NCBI RefSeq assembly: GCF_034119845.1
Contig: NZ_CP139420.1
Coordinates: 2,792,001 to 2,856,000, forward strand
Direction of reading: 5' to 3'
Source of the DNA: Flavobacterium sp. NG2
GTDB taxonomy: Bacteria; Bacteroidota; Bacteroidia; Flavobacteriales; Flavobacteriaceae
Length of the DNA stretch: 64,000 nt
The position numbers were made by a program, and so were the translations under genes. How positions within the stretch are numbered: position 1 is the stretch's first letter; every line of letters begins with the position of its first letter. Of the stretch, positions 46,504 through 54,658 are shown piece after piece. The notes under the pieces are model-generated. The model searched no databases and was not told the DNA's origin. It worked only from the letters and a program-made list of their open reading frames with translations.

Positions 46504-47694
46504 ATGATTATAGAACCTAGAATGAGAGGATTTATTTGTTTGACATCTCAACCAAAGGGATGTGAGCAAAACGTAAAAAATCAAATTGAGTATGTAAAAT
46601 CAAAAGGTGCTATTGACGGTGCTAAGAAAGTTTTGGTAATTGGAGCATCCACTGGATTTGGTTTGGCTTCTAGAATTACTTCTGCTTTTGGATCAAATGC
46701 AGCGACTATCGGTGTGTTTTTTGAAAAAGGACCAGCGCCAGGAAAAACAGCTTCACCAGGTTGGTACAACTCTGCGGCTTTCGAAAAAGAAGCTGCAAAA
46801 GCAGGTTTGTATGCAAAAAGTATCAATGGAGATGCTTTCTCTAACGAAATAAAAGAACAAACATTAGACTTAATCAAAGCCGACTTAGGTCAGGTTGATT
46901 TAGTGATTTATAGCTTGGCATCGCCAGTGCGTACCAATCCTATCACAGGAGTAACGCACCGTTCGGTTTTGAAACCTATTGGACAAACTTTTACCAATAA
47001 AACAGTTGATTTTCACTCTGGAAAAGTAACAGAAGTTTCAATCGAGCCATGTAGTGGTGATGATATCGAGAACACTATTGCTGTAATGGGAGGTGAAGAC
47101 TGGGCAATGTGGATGGAGGCGCTTAAAGCGGCTAATTTACTAGCTCCAGGAGCAACTACAGTAGCTTATTCTTATATCGGACCTGAGGTAACTGAGGCGG
47201 TATACCGTAAAGGAACAATTGGTCGTGCCAAAGATCATTTAGAATCAACTGCTTTTGAAATCACCAAAAGCCTTGAGGATATCAACGGAAAAGCCTATGT
47301 TTCAGTAAACAAAGCTTTGGTAACACAAGCAAGTTCAGCGATTCCAGTAATTCCTTTGTACATCTCATTGTTGTACAAAATCATGAAAGAAGAAGGAATT
47401 CACGAAGGTTGTATCGAGCAAATTCAACGTTTGTATTCTGATAGATTATTCAACGGAACCGAAGTTCCTACAGATGAAAAAGGTAGAATCCGCATTGACG
47501 ACTGGGAGTTAAGAGAAGACGTTCAAGCTAAAGTTGCCGCTTTATGGAAAGAAGCTGTAACCGAAAACCTAGAGCAAATAGGAGACCTTGAAGGGTATCG
47601 TAAAGACTTCTACAACCTTTTTGGTTTTGACGTTGACGGCGTAGATTACAAAGCAGACACAGACGAAATGGTAACGATTCCTAGTATCGGATAG
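46504..47694 (+). CDS. fabV: trans-2-enoyl-ACP/CoA reductase FabV
   Basis: NADH-dependent enoyl reductase of fatty acid synthesis. It is 396 residues, about 50% longer than FabI. MIIEPRMRGFICLTSQPKGCEQNV opens the family, VLVIGASTGFGLASRI binds NADH, and the Tyr-x8-Lys active site lies in YSYIGPEVTEAVYRKGTIG. FabV enzymes are typically resistant to triclosan. A second, FabI-type reductase is encoded 6 kb away. Confidence 0.96.
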   Translation: MIIEPRMRGFICLTSQPKGCEQNVKNQIEYVKSKGAIDGAKKVLVIGASTGFGLASRITSAFGSNAATIGVFFEKGPAPGKTASPGWYNSAAFEKEAAKAGLYAKSINGDAFSNEIKEQTLDLIKADLGQVDLVIYSLASPVRTNPITGVTHRSVLKPIGQTFTNKTVDFHSGKVTEVSIEPCSGDDIENTIAVMGGEDWAMWMEALKAANLLAPGATTVAYSYIGPEVTEAVYRKGTIGRAKDHLESTAFEITKSLEDINGKAYVSVNKALVTQASSAIPVIPLYISLLYKIMKEEGIHEGCIEQIQRLYSDRLFNGTEVPTDEKGRIRIDDWELREDVQAKVAALWKEAVTENLEQIGDLEGYRKDFYNLFGFDVDGVDYKADTDEMVTIPSIG

Positions 47695-47718
47695 TAGATT
47701 GCCACTTTTTATATTACA

Positions 47719-47766
47719 ACACCTTAGTTTATATGGTTAACGCCAAATAAACTAAGGTGTTTTTGT
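47719..47766 (+). terminator. fabV terminator
   Basis: ACACCTTAGTTTA (47719-47731) pairs with TAAACTAAGGTGT (47748-47760) and is followed by TTTTGTTTTT. It begins 24 bases after the fabV stop. Confidence 0.9.
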
Positions 47767-47770
47767 TTTT

Positions 47771-47882
47771 AGGAGCAGAAGGATCTGGCATTTTAGGGAA
47801 GTTGTGTTCCTGCCATTCGCTATATCTTGTGGCGGCTTAACGCCTGCCGCCACAAGGATGCCGCTGCTGTCAGGGCTAGGAG
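47771..47882 (-). repeat. AGCCCCGATAG-type dispersed repeat, copy 5 (inverted)
   Basis: On the minus strand it begins CCTAGCCCTGACAGCAGCGGCATCC and contains AAGATATAGCGAATGGCAGGAA. The inner stem CTTGTGGCGGC / GCCGCCACAAG is the same as in copy 6. It lies between the fabV terminator and the SLATT gene; the rest of the spacer to 48027 has no gene. Confidence 0.9.
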
Positions 47883-48027
47883 GGGAGATTTTGTATTTTT
47901 AGGAAATAACTGTAGTAAATGATTGGTTTATATTAGAAAGTTAATATATTTGGCAGTTTAGTAATTCAAAACCTTTCAGGTGTAATTTTTTCAATAAATA
48001 ATAAAGATTAAAGAAAATAATTCCGAA

Positions 48028-48654
48028 ATGCAAACAACCTCTGGTCAGTTATATTTAAACAAAGATTTTAGTGTTGAATTAAATTATAAATTTTGGACAA
48101 CTAAAGGATCACGTTTTATTGCCAGCTCAAGACTTAAGTCAACTAATAAACTCTCGTCATATTCAATAGGTTTTTTATCAGGTTATATGATTATAATAGG
48201 CTTATTAAGCGTTTTTAATCTTAATAACGCACAAATTATAAATAATGAACAATTGGGCTTTATTTCAACAGGACTGTCAATATTAATTTTAGTTTTCAGT
48301 CAACTAGAAGCAGCAAATGACTATGCTTTAAAATCAGATAAATTTCATAATTGTGCATTAGAAATCAGTGATTTATATAATAAATTAAGGTATTTGAAAA
48401 CCAATATCATTAATGAGGATGAAATTAATAAGCTTGCTATGGATTTGTCTATAGAGTATGGTAATATTTTAAAAAAATATGAGAATCATGAATCTATTGA
48501 TTTTGAATATTTCAAAATTTCTAAAAATGATTATTTTAAACTTTCAAGATTTAAAATCTTAAAAATTAAATTTAATTATTATTTAAAAACGAAGTTTCTA
48601 TATCATTTTCTAATTTTATTCCCAGCTATTATAATATATTTTGTCTTAAAGTGA
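48028..48654 (+). CDS. SLATT-domain membrane protein (putative defence effector)
   Basis: A 208-residue protein. The N-terminal region has YKFWTTKGSRFIASSRLKS, followed by two membrane segments at about 46-64 and 78-96. The helix ANDYALKSDKFHNCALEISDLYNKLRYLK is the SLATT hallmark. A third hydrophobic segment ends the protein. SLATT proteins are predicted pore-forming effectors in nucleotide-signalling or reverse-transcriptase-linked conflict systems. No sensor, nucleotidyltransferase or reverse transcriptase stands directly beside it. Confidence 0.75.
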   Translation: MQTTSGQLYLNKDFSVELNYKFWTTKGSRFIASSRLKSTNKLSSYSIGFLSGYMIIIGLLSVFNLNNAQIINNEQLGFISTGLSILILVFSQLEAANDYALKSDKFHNCALEISDLYNKLRYLKTNIINEDEINKLAMDLSIEYGNILKKYENHESIDFEYFKISKNDYFKLSRFKILKIKFNYYLKTKFLYHFLILFPAIIIYFVLK

Positions 48655-48752
48655 TTAAGTTTTATGTTCTTTAATAAGATTAATGATTATCATTTTAACT
48701 AATTAATAAAAAGGTTGAGTATCTGGAAATAATAAATGAATTGATTTTTTTG

Positions 48753-48760
48753 TATCTTTG
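48753..48760 (+). promoter_or_regulatory. -7 box of the toxin-antitoxin operon
   Basis: TATCTTTG fits TAnnTTTG and lies 16 bases upstream of the antitoxin ATG at 48777. No TTG at the ideal -33 position was found. Confidence 0.4.
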
Positions 48761-48776
48761 ATAAAAGTCTAATAAA

Positions 48777-49010
48777 ATGAATTTAGAAGCTAGAAAAATA
48801 GAATTTGTACAGGAATTTTTAAAACTTCAAAGTGAAGAGGTTATTTCGCGTCTAGAGAAAATATTAAAAAAAGAATGTAATTTTTCAGAAGTTAAAAAGT
48901 TTGAACCGATGACTCAAGAGGAGTTAGATAAGAGAATAGATCAATCTGAAGCTGATTTTCTTAATAAAAGATATAAAAGTAGTTCCGAACTTTTAGCCAA
49001 ATACGAATAA
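48777..49010 (+). CDS. antitoxin of a RelE/ParE-type pair
   Basis: A 77-residue helical, charged protein (IEFVQEFLKLQSEEVISRLEKILKKE, then EPMTQEELDKRIDQSEADF). It has the size and layout of the small antitoxins that precede ParE/RelE toxins in Bacteroidota. No DNA-binding domain is obvious. Its stop and the toxin start overlap by one base (TAATG), indicating coupled translation. Confidence 0.8.
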   Translation: MNLEARKIEFVQEFLKLQSEEVISRLEKILKKECNFSEVKKFEPMTQEELDKRIDQSEADFLNKRYKSSSELLAKYE

Positions 49011-49327
49011 TGATATTCAAAATTATTTGGTCTTCTTTTGCTGAAAGCCAACTTGATGAGATTTTTGAATATTATGAGAAAGAAGCAAGTTTTAATGTTG
49101 CCAAAAAACTAGTCGAAGGAATTATTAATGAGCCAAACAAACTTGCACAGAAGCCTTACATTGGACAAGTAGAAGAATTGTTGAATCATAGGGATATTGA
49201 ATATCGTTATTTAGTTTTTAAAAATTATAAACTAATTTATTCAATAGATATAATTAATGGGTTTATAAGAATTTCTGATGTTTTTGATACTCGTCAAAAT
49301 CCAATAAAATTAAAAAGAACAAAATAA
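49010..49327 (+). CDS. RelE/ParE-family toxin
   Basis: A 105-residue protein with the ParE/RelE fold: IIWSSFAESQLDEIFEYYEKEAS at the start, KLAQKPYIGQVEELLN in the middle, and YRYLVFKNYKLIYSID then ISDVFDTRQNPIKL at the end. It may inhibit gyrase (ParE) or cleave mRNA (RelE); the sequence alone does not decide. It overlaps the antitoxin gene by one base and is followed by a terminator. Confidence 0.88.
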   Translation: MIFKIIWSSFAESQLDEIFEYYEKEASFNVAKKLVEGIINEPNKLAQKPYIGQVEELLNHRDIEYRYLVFKNYKLIYSIDIINGFIRISDVFDTRQNPIKLKRTK

Positions 49328-49411
49328 AGACATATTTCTGGTGCATGTCTTTAACGACTACCTACATAAATTAAAAAGCACAATCATAGCCTTTACAAAA
49401 CGAAAAACTAA

Positions 49412-49452
49412 AACAGAAGTCACATATAAAAAAGGGGCTTCTGTTTTTTTAT
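49412..49452 (+). terminator. terminator of the toxin-antitoxin operon
   Basis: AAACAGAAG (49412-49420) pairs with CTTCTGTTT (49440-49448), followed by further T. Apparent coding sequence across this hairpin is not credible. Confidence 0.85.
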
Positions 49453-49526
49453 GGATTGGGTGTTTGTTTTTAGTTAATTTCTTATATTCGTTTAAGAGTG
49501 TAAAATCAATGATAAACAAATAGAGG

Positions 49527-50624
49527 ATGAGTTTCTTAAAAAATATTTTTTCAAAAAATGGAGATGAAATCAACAGTTATGCTGATTTTTGGAAATGGTT
49601 TGAAGCTAATGAAAAGACATTTTATAATGTGGTTAAAAAAGGAACTACAATCGAAAAAGATTTTTTTAATACATTGACTCCCAAGTTGGATGCCTTGCAT
49701 GAGGGTTATTTTTTCTTAACCGGTATGTGTGATGAAAAAACTGCTGAATTGGTCATAACGGCCGAAGGTATTGTTAAGAATATTGTTTTTGTTGAAGAGT
49801 TAGTGCAAGCAGCACCTCAGTTGCCTAATTGGAAATTCACGGCATTAAAATCAGAACTGGATATTGAAAACATACAAATCATTATGGGTGGTTATGAGTT
49901 TAAAAGTGAAAACCTTTCTTTTTACGCCATTGAGCACAAAAATTACCCTGACGAAGTAGATATTGTTATTGTATATGATGATTATAACGAACAAGATAAG
50001 TCGATTATAATCAACGGAGCTTTTATATTTCTGGATAACTTTTTGGGCGAATTGAATTCGGTTACCACCATAGATAGTTTGGCCGTTATTGCAAGAGAAG
50101 AAGCCAAGGAAGACTTGATTCCCATTGCTAAGTTGAAAGATTACTTGATATGGAGAGAAAAAGAATTTGTAGAAAAATACAATGATTATCGTTACTCTAC
50201 TGAAAATGATAGTTTCTCCAGTTTAGAAGCCGAACTCACTAACGGGAAACCTTTGATTGCAATTGTGAATACAAGCTTGTTAGATTGGGAGAATAAAGCC
50301 TCACATCCATGGATTATGAGGGTGATAATTCCTTTTAACGGGGAGAGTAATAACGGTATGCCAAATGAAGAGACCTATCTTTTACTCAATCAAATTGAAG
50401 AGGATATCATGAAGGACTTAAAAGATGCAGATGGTTATTTGAATGTTGGAAGACAAACAGCTGATGGTGTAAGAGAAATTTATTTTGCGTGCAAAGATTT
50501 CCGTAAATCCTCCAAAGTACTAAGTGTCTTGATCGCTAAATACAAAGAGCAAATAAAAATAGAGTACGATTTGTTTAAAGATAAATATTGGCAATGCTTG
50601 GAGAAATTTAAGCCAGGTTATTAA
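49527..50624 (+). CDS. DUF695 domain protein
   Basis: A 365-residue soluble protein. The N-terminal part has the Bacteroidota pattern YADFWKWFEANEKTFYNVVKKG with repeated acidic segments. The C-terminal DUF695 domain runs from about 235, with WENKASHPWIMRVIIPF, GMPNEETYLLLNQIEEDI and GYLNVGRQTADGVREIYFACKDF. Function is unknown. DUF695 proteins are often found in variable genome regions. Confidence 0.82.
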   Translation: MSFLKNIFSKNGDEINSYADFWKWFEANEKTFYNVVKKGTTIEKDFFNTLTPKLDALHEGYFFLTGMCDEKTAELVITAEGIVKNIVFVEELVQAAPQLPNWKFTALKSELDIENIQIIMGGYEFKSENLSFYAIEHKNYPDEVDIVIVYDDYNEQDKSIIINGAFIFLDNFLGELNSVTTIDSLAVIAREEAKEDLIPIAKLKDYLIWREKEFVEKYNDYRYSTENDSFSSLEAELTNGKPLIAIVNTSLLDWENKASHPWIMRVIIPFNGESNNGMPNEETYLLLNQIEEDIMKDLKDADGYLNVGRQTADGVREIYFACKDFRKSSKVLSVLIAKYKEQIKIEYDLFKDKYWQCLEKFKPGY

Positions 50625-50659
50625 ACAGTTGGTTACAATTATTGTCTATTCGTACCTAC

Positions 50660-50781
50660 TGTCACATTGAGCTTGTCGAAATGCTTTAAATGAGATTTTC
50701 GATAGGTTATCGGTAACGATTTTATTTAAAAAGAGCTTCGACCCTTCGATATATTCAAGGCAGGCTTAGCTCAGCCTGACA
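50660..50781. repeat. GAGCTTGTCGAAA...GCTCAGCCTGAC inverted repeat, copy 2
   Basis: TGTCACATTGAGCTTGTCGAAATGC at the left faces TTCGACCCTTCGAT...CAGGCTTAGCTCAGCCTGACA at the right. It is a degenerate, longer member of the family at 44590. The rest of 50625-50934 is AT-rich and shows no gene. Confidence 0.65.
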
Positions 50782-50934
50782 ACTGAAATAAAATTGAATT
50801 TTTGAATTTATTTAAGATATCTTTAGTTAAAGATTTTGATGGATTACAACTAGGAGTTTAAATTAGTTGTATGGTAAACGAATGGAGTTCTACAAAATAA
50901 TAGTGTTGATTATTCGTTTGTAATTTATAAAAAT

Positions 50935-51480
50935 ATGATAATGAAAAATAGACTTCTTTTACTTTTACTGTTGTTGGGGACTTTTGCCCACGCACAATCA
51001 GAAATTTCAAAAACTAAACTTACTGAACTTAAGGCACAGGTAGAAAAAGAAGCAGCTAAATATAAAGATTCTTTAGCCAAAGCGGGAGGAAGCTTTTCGC
51101 AGCCACTAGATATTGAATATAAAACAGATGTGTACCGAATCGAAAAACTAGCTGATAAGAAAATAAAAATTGATTATTCGACAGCAGGGATGAGCAATGC
51201 TATTTATGAACTGAATAGCGATTATGATAAATTGTTGAATAAATACTATGGCATTTTACTAAAAAAATTGAGCATAAAAGATCAGGAAAAATTGAAAGTT
51301 ACCCAAAGAAATTGGCTCAAGTTTAGAGACAGCGAAATTGAATTAATCGGTATTATTGCTAAGGAAGAATATTCTGGAGGAGGAACGATTCAAAGTAATA
51401 TAAGAGCCAGTCGTATTTCTGATTTGACAAAAAATCGTCTTATTGAAATTAAAGAACATTTAAACCAATTTTTAGATTGA
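50935..51480 (+). CDS. secreted LprI-like (DUF1311) protein
   Basis: A 181-residue protein with a signal peptide (NRLLLLLLLLGTFAHAQ). The C-terminal half has the LprI/DUF1311 pattern LNKYYGILLKKLSIKDQEKLKVTQRNWLKFRDSEIELI, then SNIRASRISDLTKNRLIEIKEHL. LprI of mycobacteria inhibits lysozyme; whether this protein does is not known, and the Cys residues of classic members are missing. A second ATG two codons later is an equal start candidate. Confidence 0.78.
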   Translation: MIMKNRLLLLLLLLGTFAHAQSEISKTKLTELKAQVEKEAAKYKDSLAKAGGSFSQPLDIEYKTDVYRIEKLADKKIKIDYSTAGMSNAIYELNSDYDKLLNKYYGILLKKLSIKDQEKLKVTQRNWLKFRDSEIELIGIIAKEEYSGGGTIQSNIRASRISDLTKNRLIEIKEHLNQFLD

Positions 51481-51495
51481 TTTTTTGTGCTGATA

Positions 51496-51758
51496 ACAGG
51501 TCGCTCCTACGGAGCTTACTATCGGTAATTATTGTTTTTCTACAACAAGTTTGTCCCGATGGGACAATAAAAACTATTTGAAAAGAAAGTCTTTGTAGAG
51601 CGAATGTTATTTATTTTAAAAATGATTGAATTGAATAAAATTTTATGATTCTAGTAATAAAATGAGATAATTTAAAAACTCCGTTAGGAGTGTTCTGTTT
51701 GTAGATATGTTTATAAAACAGATTTGTTTTGTTTATGAGCCCCAGAGGGGCGACCTGT
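51496..51758. repeat. ACAGGTCGC...GCGACCTGT composite inverted repeat
   Basis: The outer ends ACAGGTCGC (51496-51504) and GCGACCTGT (51750-51758) are perfectly inverted. Inside are small palindromes CTCCTACGGAG, TTGTCCCGATGGGACAA, ACTCCGTTAGGAGT and GCCCCAGAGGGGC. The element fills the whole spacer before the SRPBCC gene and resembles 10234-10364 in construction. Confidence 0.8.
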
Positions 51759-51795
51759 ATATTTAATTAGATTAGATTTTATAAAAAAAATAAAA

Positions 51796-52209
51796 ATGAG
51801 CACAGAAAAAATCACCGTTCAAGCGACTATCAACGCTGATAAAAACAAGGTTTGGGATTATTACACCAATCCGAAACATATTGTAAACTGGAATTTTGCC
51901 GACCCTAGTTGGTGTTGTTCTAGAGCTGAAAATGATATGAAAGTAGGTGGCGTATACAATGCCCGAATGGAAGCTAAAGACGGTAGTTTTGGTTTTGACT
52001 TTAAAGCAATATATACTGAAATCAACCTTGGAGAACAATTTAGCTATGGATTTGAAGGAAGAACGGTTGTTGTTAGTTTAAAAGAAGAAAACAACAAAAC
52101 CGAAATCACGGTTACTTTTGACCCAGAAACAGAAAATTCTATCGAATTACAGAAGAATGGTTGGCAAGCGATTTTAAACAATTTTAAGAACTATACCGAA
52201 GTAAGCTAA
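51796..52209 (+). CDS. SRPBCC (AHSA1-like) family protein
   Basis: A 137-residue START-like fold protein. ITVQATINADKNKVWDYYTNPKHIVNWNFADP opens it, FDFKAIYTEINLGEQFSYGF and TEITVTFDPETENS follow, and NGWQAILNNFKNYTEV closes it. Such proteins bind hydrophobic ligands or partner proteins; the ligand is unknown. The TlpA-like gene starts 11 bases later. Confidence 0.88.
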   Translation: MSTEKITVQATINADKNKVWDYYTNPKHIVNWNFADPSWCCSRAENDMKVGGVYNARMEAKDGSFGFDFKAIYTEINLGEQFSYGFEGRTVVVSLKEENNKTEITVTFDPETENSIELQKNGWQAILNNFKNYTEVS

Positions 52210-52220
52210 AACCATTTCAA

Positions 52221-52712
52221 ATGAAGAAAATTGTATTGGTAGTAGTTTTTATGATTGCTTTGACTGCTCATTCCCAAGAAAAAAGATTGTGGGCAAAATC
52301 AGTTATTGATCAAAAAGCGCCTAAACTTTCGGTAGAACAATGGTTGTCAAAGAAACCAAATACCAAAGGGAAATTTGTATTAATTGATTTTTGGGCGACT
52401 TGGTGTGGTCCTTGCAAAAGGGCGATTCCAGAATTAAATCATTTTCAAAAAGAATTTGTAAACGATTTGGTTGTCATAGGAATCAGTGATGAGCCTAAAG
52501 AACTAGTTGAAAAAATGACAGTTCCAAAAATGGAATATTACAGTGCTATTGACACTTATAAATCAATGAATGATGTGCTGGAAGTAAAAGGAATTCCGCA
52601 TTGTATCCTAATCGATCCTAATGGTATTGTACGTTGGGAAGGTTGGCCACAACAAGCTGGTTATGAATTGACTTCGTCAGTGATTAAAGGAATTATTGAG
52701 AAGTATAGGTAA
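52221..52712 (+). CDS. secreted TlpA-like thiol-disulfide oxidoreductase
   Basis: A 163-residue thioredoxin-fold protein with a signal peptide (about 1-19, cut near AHSQE). The active site is WCGPC (61-65) in FWATWCGPCKRAIPEL. The cis-Pro loop is in VKGIPHCILIDPNG. It probably reduces disulfides in the periplasm. It lies 11 bases after the SRPBCC gene. Confidence 0.9.
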   Translation: MKKIVLVVVFMIALTAHSQEKRLWAKSVIDQKAPKLSVEQWLSKKPNTKGKFVLIDFWATWCGPCKRAIPELNHFQKEFVNDLVVIGISDEPKELVEKMTVPKMEYYSAIDTYKSMNDVLEVKGIPHCILIDPNGIVRWEGWPQQAGYELTSSVIKGIIEKYR

Positions 52713-52778
52713 GGTAATGGTACTTTTTGTATGTTAATCAAATTTATAACCTTTAAGTTAATAATGAATTATTTTGTG

Positions 52779-52786
52779 TATTTTTG
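52779..52786 (+). promoter_or_regulatory. -7 box of the MNT-HEPN operon
   Basis: TATTTTTG fits TAnnTTTG and stands 19 bases before the ATG at 52806. The -33 element is weak. Confidence 0.4.
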
Positions 52787-52805
52787 ATTATAATTAAAGC
52801 GAATC

Positions 52806-53105
52806 ATGAACCTAATCGAACGACATAGAAGTGCTATTCTAAATTTATGCAAAACGCATAAAGTAAAGTCATTGTATGCTTTTGGTTCTGTTTTGACGAA
52901 TGAATTTAGTAATGAAAGTGATGTTGATTTAATTGTCGATTTTGAACAATTGGATGTTTTGGATTATGGGGATAATTATTATGATCTTAAATTTTCATTA
53001 GAGAAAATCTTAAAAAGAAGTGTTGATTTGTTAGAAGAGAAAGCCATCAAAAATCCGTTTTTTAGAAAATCAATGAATCAAAATAAACAATTGATTTATG
53101 GATAG
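52806..53105 (+). CDS. minimal nucleotidyltransferase (MNT) antitoxin
   Basis: A 99-residue MntA-type protein. The core motif FGSVLTNEFSNESDVDLIVDF supplies Gly27-Ser28 and the metal Asp39/Asp41. In characterised HEPN/MNT pairs the MNT protein neutralises the HEPN RNase, by AMPylation of a Tyr in the HEPN partner. Its last 8 bases overlap the HEPN gene. Confidence 0.9.
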   Translation: MNLIERHRSAILNLCKTHKVKSLYAFGSVLTNEFSNESDVDLIVDFEQLDVLDYGDNYYDLKFSLEKILKRSVDLLEEKAIKNPFFRKSMNQNKQLIYG

Positions 53106-53436
53106 GAATGTAAAAACATGGCTCTATGATGTTTTGAGTTCGATAAATGAGATTGAAAGTTATTTTCTTACGGCTCCTAGATCTTTTGAATTATTTCAAA
53201 ATGATTTAAAAACAAAAAGAGCAGTCGAAAGGAATATAGAAATCATTGGTGAAGCGATGAGTAGAATACTTAAGCAAGATAGCAGTATTGAAATTTCGGA
53301 TTCTAGAAAAATTGTTGATGTACGAAACAGAATAATTCATGGTTATGATTCGGTTTCAGATGAAGTGATTTGGGGAATTGTAATTAAGAATTTACCTGTT
53401 TTGCAAAAAGAAGTTGAAACTTTATTAAATGAATAA
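53098..53436 (+). CDS. HEPN (HepT/DUF86) RNase toxin
   Basis: A 112-residue all-helical protein. The catalytic motif Rx4H is in VRNRIIHGYD (Arg76, His81), with the Tyr that MNT partners modify directly after it (Tyr83). RAVERNIEIIGEAMSRI is the DUF86 signature. It forms a toxin-antitoxin pair with the overlapping MNT gene. Both active sites look intact. Confidence 0.9.
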   Translation: MDRNVKTWLYDVLSSINEIESYFLTAPRSFELFQNDLKTKRAVERNIEIIGEAMSRILKQDSSIEISDSRKIVDVRNRIIHGYDSVSDEVIWGIVIKNLPVLQKEVETLLNE

Positions 53437-53523
53437 TAATTAAAAGTTTAAAATATACAAATTCCTGTCTTTCATAGATGGGATTTTTTTTGCTTTCCTG
53501 AAAATACCAAATGTTTCTAGTTT

Positions 53524-53600
53524 ACCCCCGACAGAAGTGGCATCCTTGTGGCGGCTGGCGTTTATGCCGCCACAAGATATAACGAATGGCGGGAGCGATT
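53524..53600 (+). repeat. AGCCCCGATAG-type dispersed repeat, copy 6
   Basis: CCCCCGACAGAAGTGGCATCC opens it and AAGATATAACGAATGGCGGGAGC closes it. The inner stem CTTGTGGCGGC / GCCGCCACAAG equals that of copy 5. It lies between the MNT-HEPN pair and fabI. Confidence 0.9.
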
Positions 53601-53652
53601 TTCTTAAATACACCTCATATTGTGGTCCTGAAAAATGAAAAAGATTAGGCTA

Positions 53653-53683
53653 TTGCGAGCCAGTGTTGGATTATGTATTTTTG
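53653..53683 (+). promoter_or_regulatory. Bacteroidota promoter of fabI
   Basis: TTG (53653-53655) and TATTTTTG (53676-53683), 23 bases apart by their starts, lie 25 bases before the fabI ATG at 53708. Confidence 0.6.
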
Positions 53684-53707
53684 GGTGATTTTATAAAATA
53701 GTGAACT

Positions 53708-54520
53708 ATGTACAATTTATTGAAAGGGAAAAGAGGAATTATTTTTGGAGCTTTGGATGAACATTCGATTGCTTGGAAAACGGCGGAACGCGTGCATGAG
53801 GAAGGTGGAACTTTTGTGTTGACCAATGCGCCTGCTTCGATACGTTTGGGTGAAATTGATGTTTTGGCTCAAAAAACCAATTCGCAAGTGATTCCTGCTG
53901 ATGCGACTTCGATTGAAGATTTAGAAAACTTAGTAACTCAGTCGATGGAAATTTTGGGTGGTAAGATTGATTTTGTGTTGCATTCTATTGGGATGTCTGT
54001 GAATGTGCGCAAGGGGAATCATTATATCGACCAGAATTATGATTTTACGCAAAAAGGCTGGAATGTGTCGGCAGTTTCTTTTCATAAAGTGATGCAGGTT
54101 TTATATAAAAAAGATGCCATGAACGAGTGGGGAAGCATTGTGGCGTTATCGTATATGGCAGCGCAACGTGTATTCCCGGATTACAATGATATGGCGGATA
54201 ATAAGGCGTTCTTAGAGTCGATTGCCCGTAGTTTTGGGTATTTCTTCGGGAGAGATAAGAACGTACGTGTGAACACGATTTCGCAATCACCTACGGCAAC
54301 AAGAGCGGGACAAGGAGTGAAAGGTTTTGATGAATTCATTGCTTTTGCTGAGAAAATGTCGCCTCTAGGGAATGCTTCGGCTTTGGATTGTGCCAATTAT
54401 GCGTTGACGCTTTTCTCTGATTTGACTAAGAAAGTAACACTACAGAACTTATACAACGACGGCGGATTCTCGAATATGGGAGTAAGCCAAGAAATCATGC
54501 ACATGTTTGAGGAGAAGTAA
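53708..54520 (+). CDS. fabI: enoyl-ACP reductase FabI
   Basis: NADH-dependent reductase completing each round of fatty acid elongation. It is 270 residues and complete. GKRGIIFGALDEHSIAW binds the cofactor, LHSIGMS follows, and the Tyr-x6-Lys active site is in DYNDMADNKAFLES. NTISQSPTATRAG and GGFSNMG end the family pattern. A FabV isoenzyme is encoded at 46.5 kb, giving two non-homologous-length reductases in one region. Confidence 0.95.
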   Translation: MYNLLKGKRGIIFGALDEHSIAWKTAERVHEEGGTFVLTNAPASIRLGEIDVLAQKTNSQVIPADATSIEDLENLVTQSMEILGGKIDFVLHSIGMSVNVRKGNHYIDQNYDFTQKGWNVSAVSFHKVMQVLYKKDAMNEWGSIVALSYMAAQRVFPDYNDMADNKAFLESIARSFGYFFGRDKNVRVNTISQSPTATRAGQGVKGFDEFIAFAEKMSPLGNASALDCANYALTLFSDLTKKVTLQNLYNDGGFSNMGVSQEIMHMFEEK

Positions 54521-54533
54521 TCTCATTTTCTTG

Positions 54534-54600
54534 AACCATTAAGGGATTAAGTTTTATTAAGCTCTTGATTCTTAATAATTCTTAATGCCTTAATGGTTTA
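54534..54600 (+). terminator. AACCATTAAGG...CCTTAATGGTT inverted repeat after fabI
   Basis: AACCATTAAGG (54534-54544) and CCTTAATGGTT (54589-54599) are inverted, with an inner AATTCTTAATG. It lies just after the fabI stop. A similar element with AAACCATTAAGAATTAAG follows the YciO-like gene at 59562. Confidence 0.65.
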
Positions 54601-54658
54601 AAATATTTTTTTTGCTATGTTTAGCTAAAAAAAACATGAATCAATCTGTTTAAAAACA

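Noticed and set aside
49341-49523. A 60-codon open frame with one hydrophobic segment after the toxin gene
   Set aside because: It runs through the toxin operon terminator hairpin and overlaps a T run that would be translated as Phe; start codon and context are poor.
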